64,000 nucleotides of DNA, taken from NCBI RefSeq assembly GCF_003352465.1, contig NZ_CP031153.1:1416465-1480464 (forward strand). The letters run 5' to 3'. Position 1 is the stretch's first letter. Each line of letters starts with the position of its first letter. The notes beneath the pieces were generated by a model. It was not told where the DNA came from. It saw only the letters and a list, made by a program, of their open reading frames with translations, and made no database searches. The position numbers and the translations under genes were made by a program. Of this stretch, positions 63,634-64,000 are shown piece by piece. The DNA comes from Kordia sp. SMS9. Lineage in GTDB: Bacteria; Bacteroidota; Bacteroidia; Flavobacteriales; Flavobacteriaceae.

Positions 63634-63822
63634 TTATCTTATTGGCATTTGGATAGTATCTTCACACGGTCCGTTTTCAGCACACGTTTTTCTCTCTGTT
63701 GGACATGCCTGTCCAGGACAGCTTTCATAGGAAGTTTGTGCTTGTTGGAATCCACCTAAAATGCTTTCTAAAGAAGCAATTGTTTTCTTACTAAATGCTA
63801 ATTTTGCTTTACTTTTTTTCAT
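63634..63822 (-). CDS. GG-leader peptide precursor
   Basis: 62 aa. The leader MKKSKAKLAFSKKTIASLES is followed by ILGG (near 21-24). The core has four Cys, with ESCPGQACPTERKTC then GPCEDTIQMPIR. It is a paralogue of the next gene downstream (63429-63614). Upstream, a TACATTTC sequence is one base off the -7 consensus. No precursor-modifying gene is visible up to the window edge at 64000. Confidence 0.75.
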   Translation of the reverse strand: MKKSKAKLAFSKKTIASLESILGGFQQAQTSYESCPGQACPTERKTCAENGPCEDTIQMPIR

Positions 63823-63904
63823 ATGTTTTATATTTTAATTAAACATGAAATGTAGCGAAAATTTATAGGAAATATTCTATATGAAGTCTTAAAAAAATGA
63901 ATTT

Positions 63905-64000
63905 TCACTTTTTTGTGTGCAATTCTCTCAAGGTAGAAAGGGTGCCCGCTACGGCGGAAAGTGGCAATACGAACAAAATTCCAACTACGGGAATTAGCAA
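63905..64000 (-). CDS. Partial CDS, C-terminus of a probable membrane protein
   Basis: An open minus-strand frame enters from the right edge and ends with TGA at 63905-63907. The visible 31 residues read as a hydrophobic segment (LLIPVVGILFVLPLSAVAG) and a charged tail ending ELHTKK. It is cut by the window. The 82-bp gap to the peptide gene contains that gene's promoter region. No family can be named from this fragment. Confidence 0.45.
   Translation of the reverse strand: MLIPVVGILFVLPLSAVAGTLSTLRELHTKK

Overview
The window looks like a chromosomal segment of a marine member of the Flavobacteriaceae, close to Kordia. I infer this from the AT-rich DNA, the gliding-motility lipoprotein gldH, several secreted proteins with C-terminal type IX secretion (T9SS) sorting domains, Bacteroidota-type promoters (TAnnTTTG at -7) and lipoproteins with Cys lipoboxes. 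I recognised no rRNA or tRNA genes. There are about 55 supportable protein genes, two of them cut by the window edges.

0-10 kb: an uncharacterised minus-strand operon comes first (a small helical protein, a 335-aa unknown, a PEP-synthase-like phosphotransferase and a radical SAM enzyme). Housekeeping genes follow: dprA, a Crp/Fnr-type regulator, DinB, trpS and plsC. 10-20 kb: an ECF sigma factor overlaps a protein that joins an anti-sigma-like membrane anchor to an outer-membrane barrel. Then come recA, a candidate orphan non-coding RNA with its own promoter and terminator, trhO, and the ricT-like/gldH/PBP1A cluster. 20-24 kb: the two CoA-transferase subunits scoA and scoB are split by a four-helix-bundle (23S-IVS-type) gene flanked by two tandem-repeat arrays. 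A decayed second copy of the scoB 3' end lies further on, with a GG-leader peptide gene between.

24-38 kb is the accessory core. It holds an M43 metalloprotease, a membrane-bound AraC regulator, a run of tiny membrane proteins and lipoproteins, and the most interesting locus. In that locus a secreted-TPR/membrane/AraC regulator sits next to an operon encoding a GG-leader peptide precursor and three tandem subtilisin-like lipoproteins. A TGAAnnTTCA-type direct repeat occurs upstream of both the regulator and the peptide operon. I read this as a candidate self-contained peptide processing or signalling circuit without the usual LanB/LanC enzymes.

38-64 kb: a right-handed beta-helix adhesin-like protein, an AprA-like methyltransferase beside two more GG-leader peptides, a fused oligopeptide ABC ATPase, a large multidomain subtilisin, a PolB-type exonuclease, a cyclase-family lipoprotein, ogt, a CNNM-type transporter, two secreted surface proteins, hemB and hemF, an AAA ATPase/TPR pair, a thioesterase and a final pair of GG-leader peptides. 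MITE-like and REP-like inverted repeats lie between genes in this half. Six GG-leader peptide genes occur in the window, with no recognisable modification enzyme of the LanB, LanC or LanM type and no C39-peptidase exporter.
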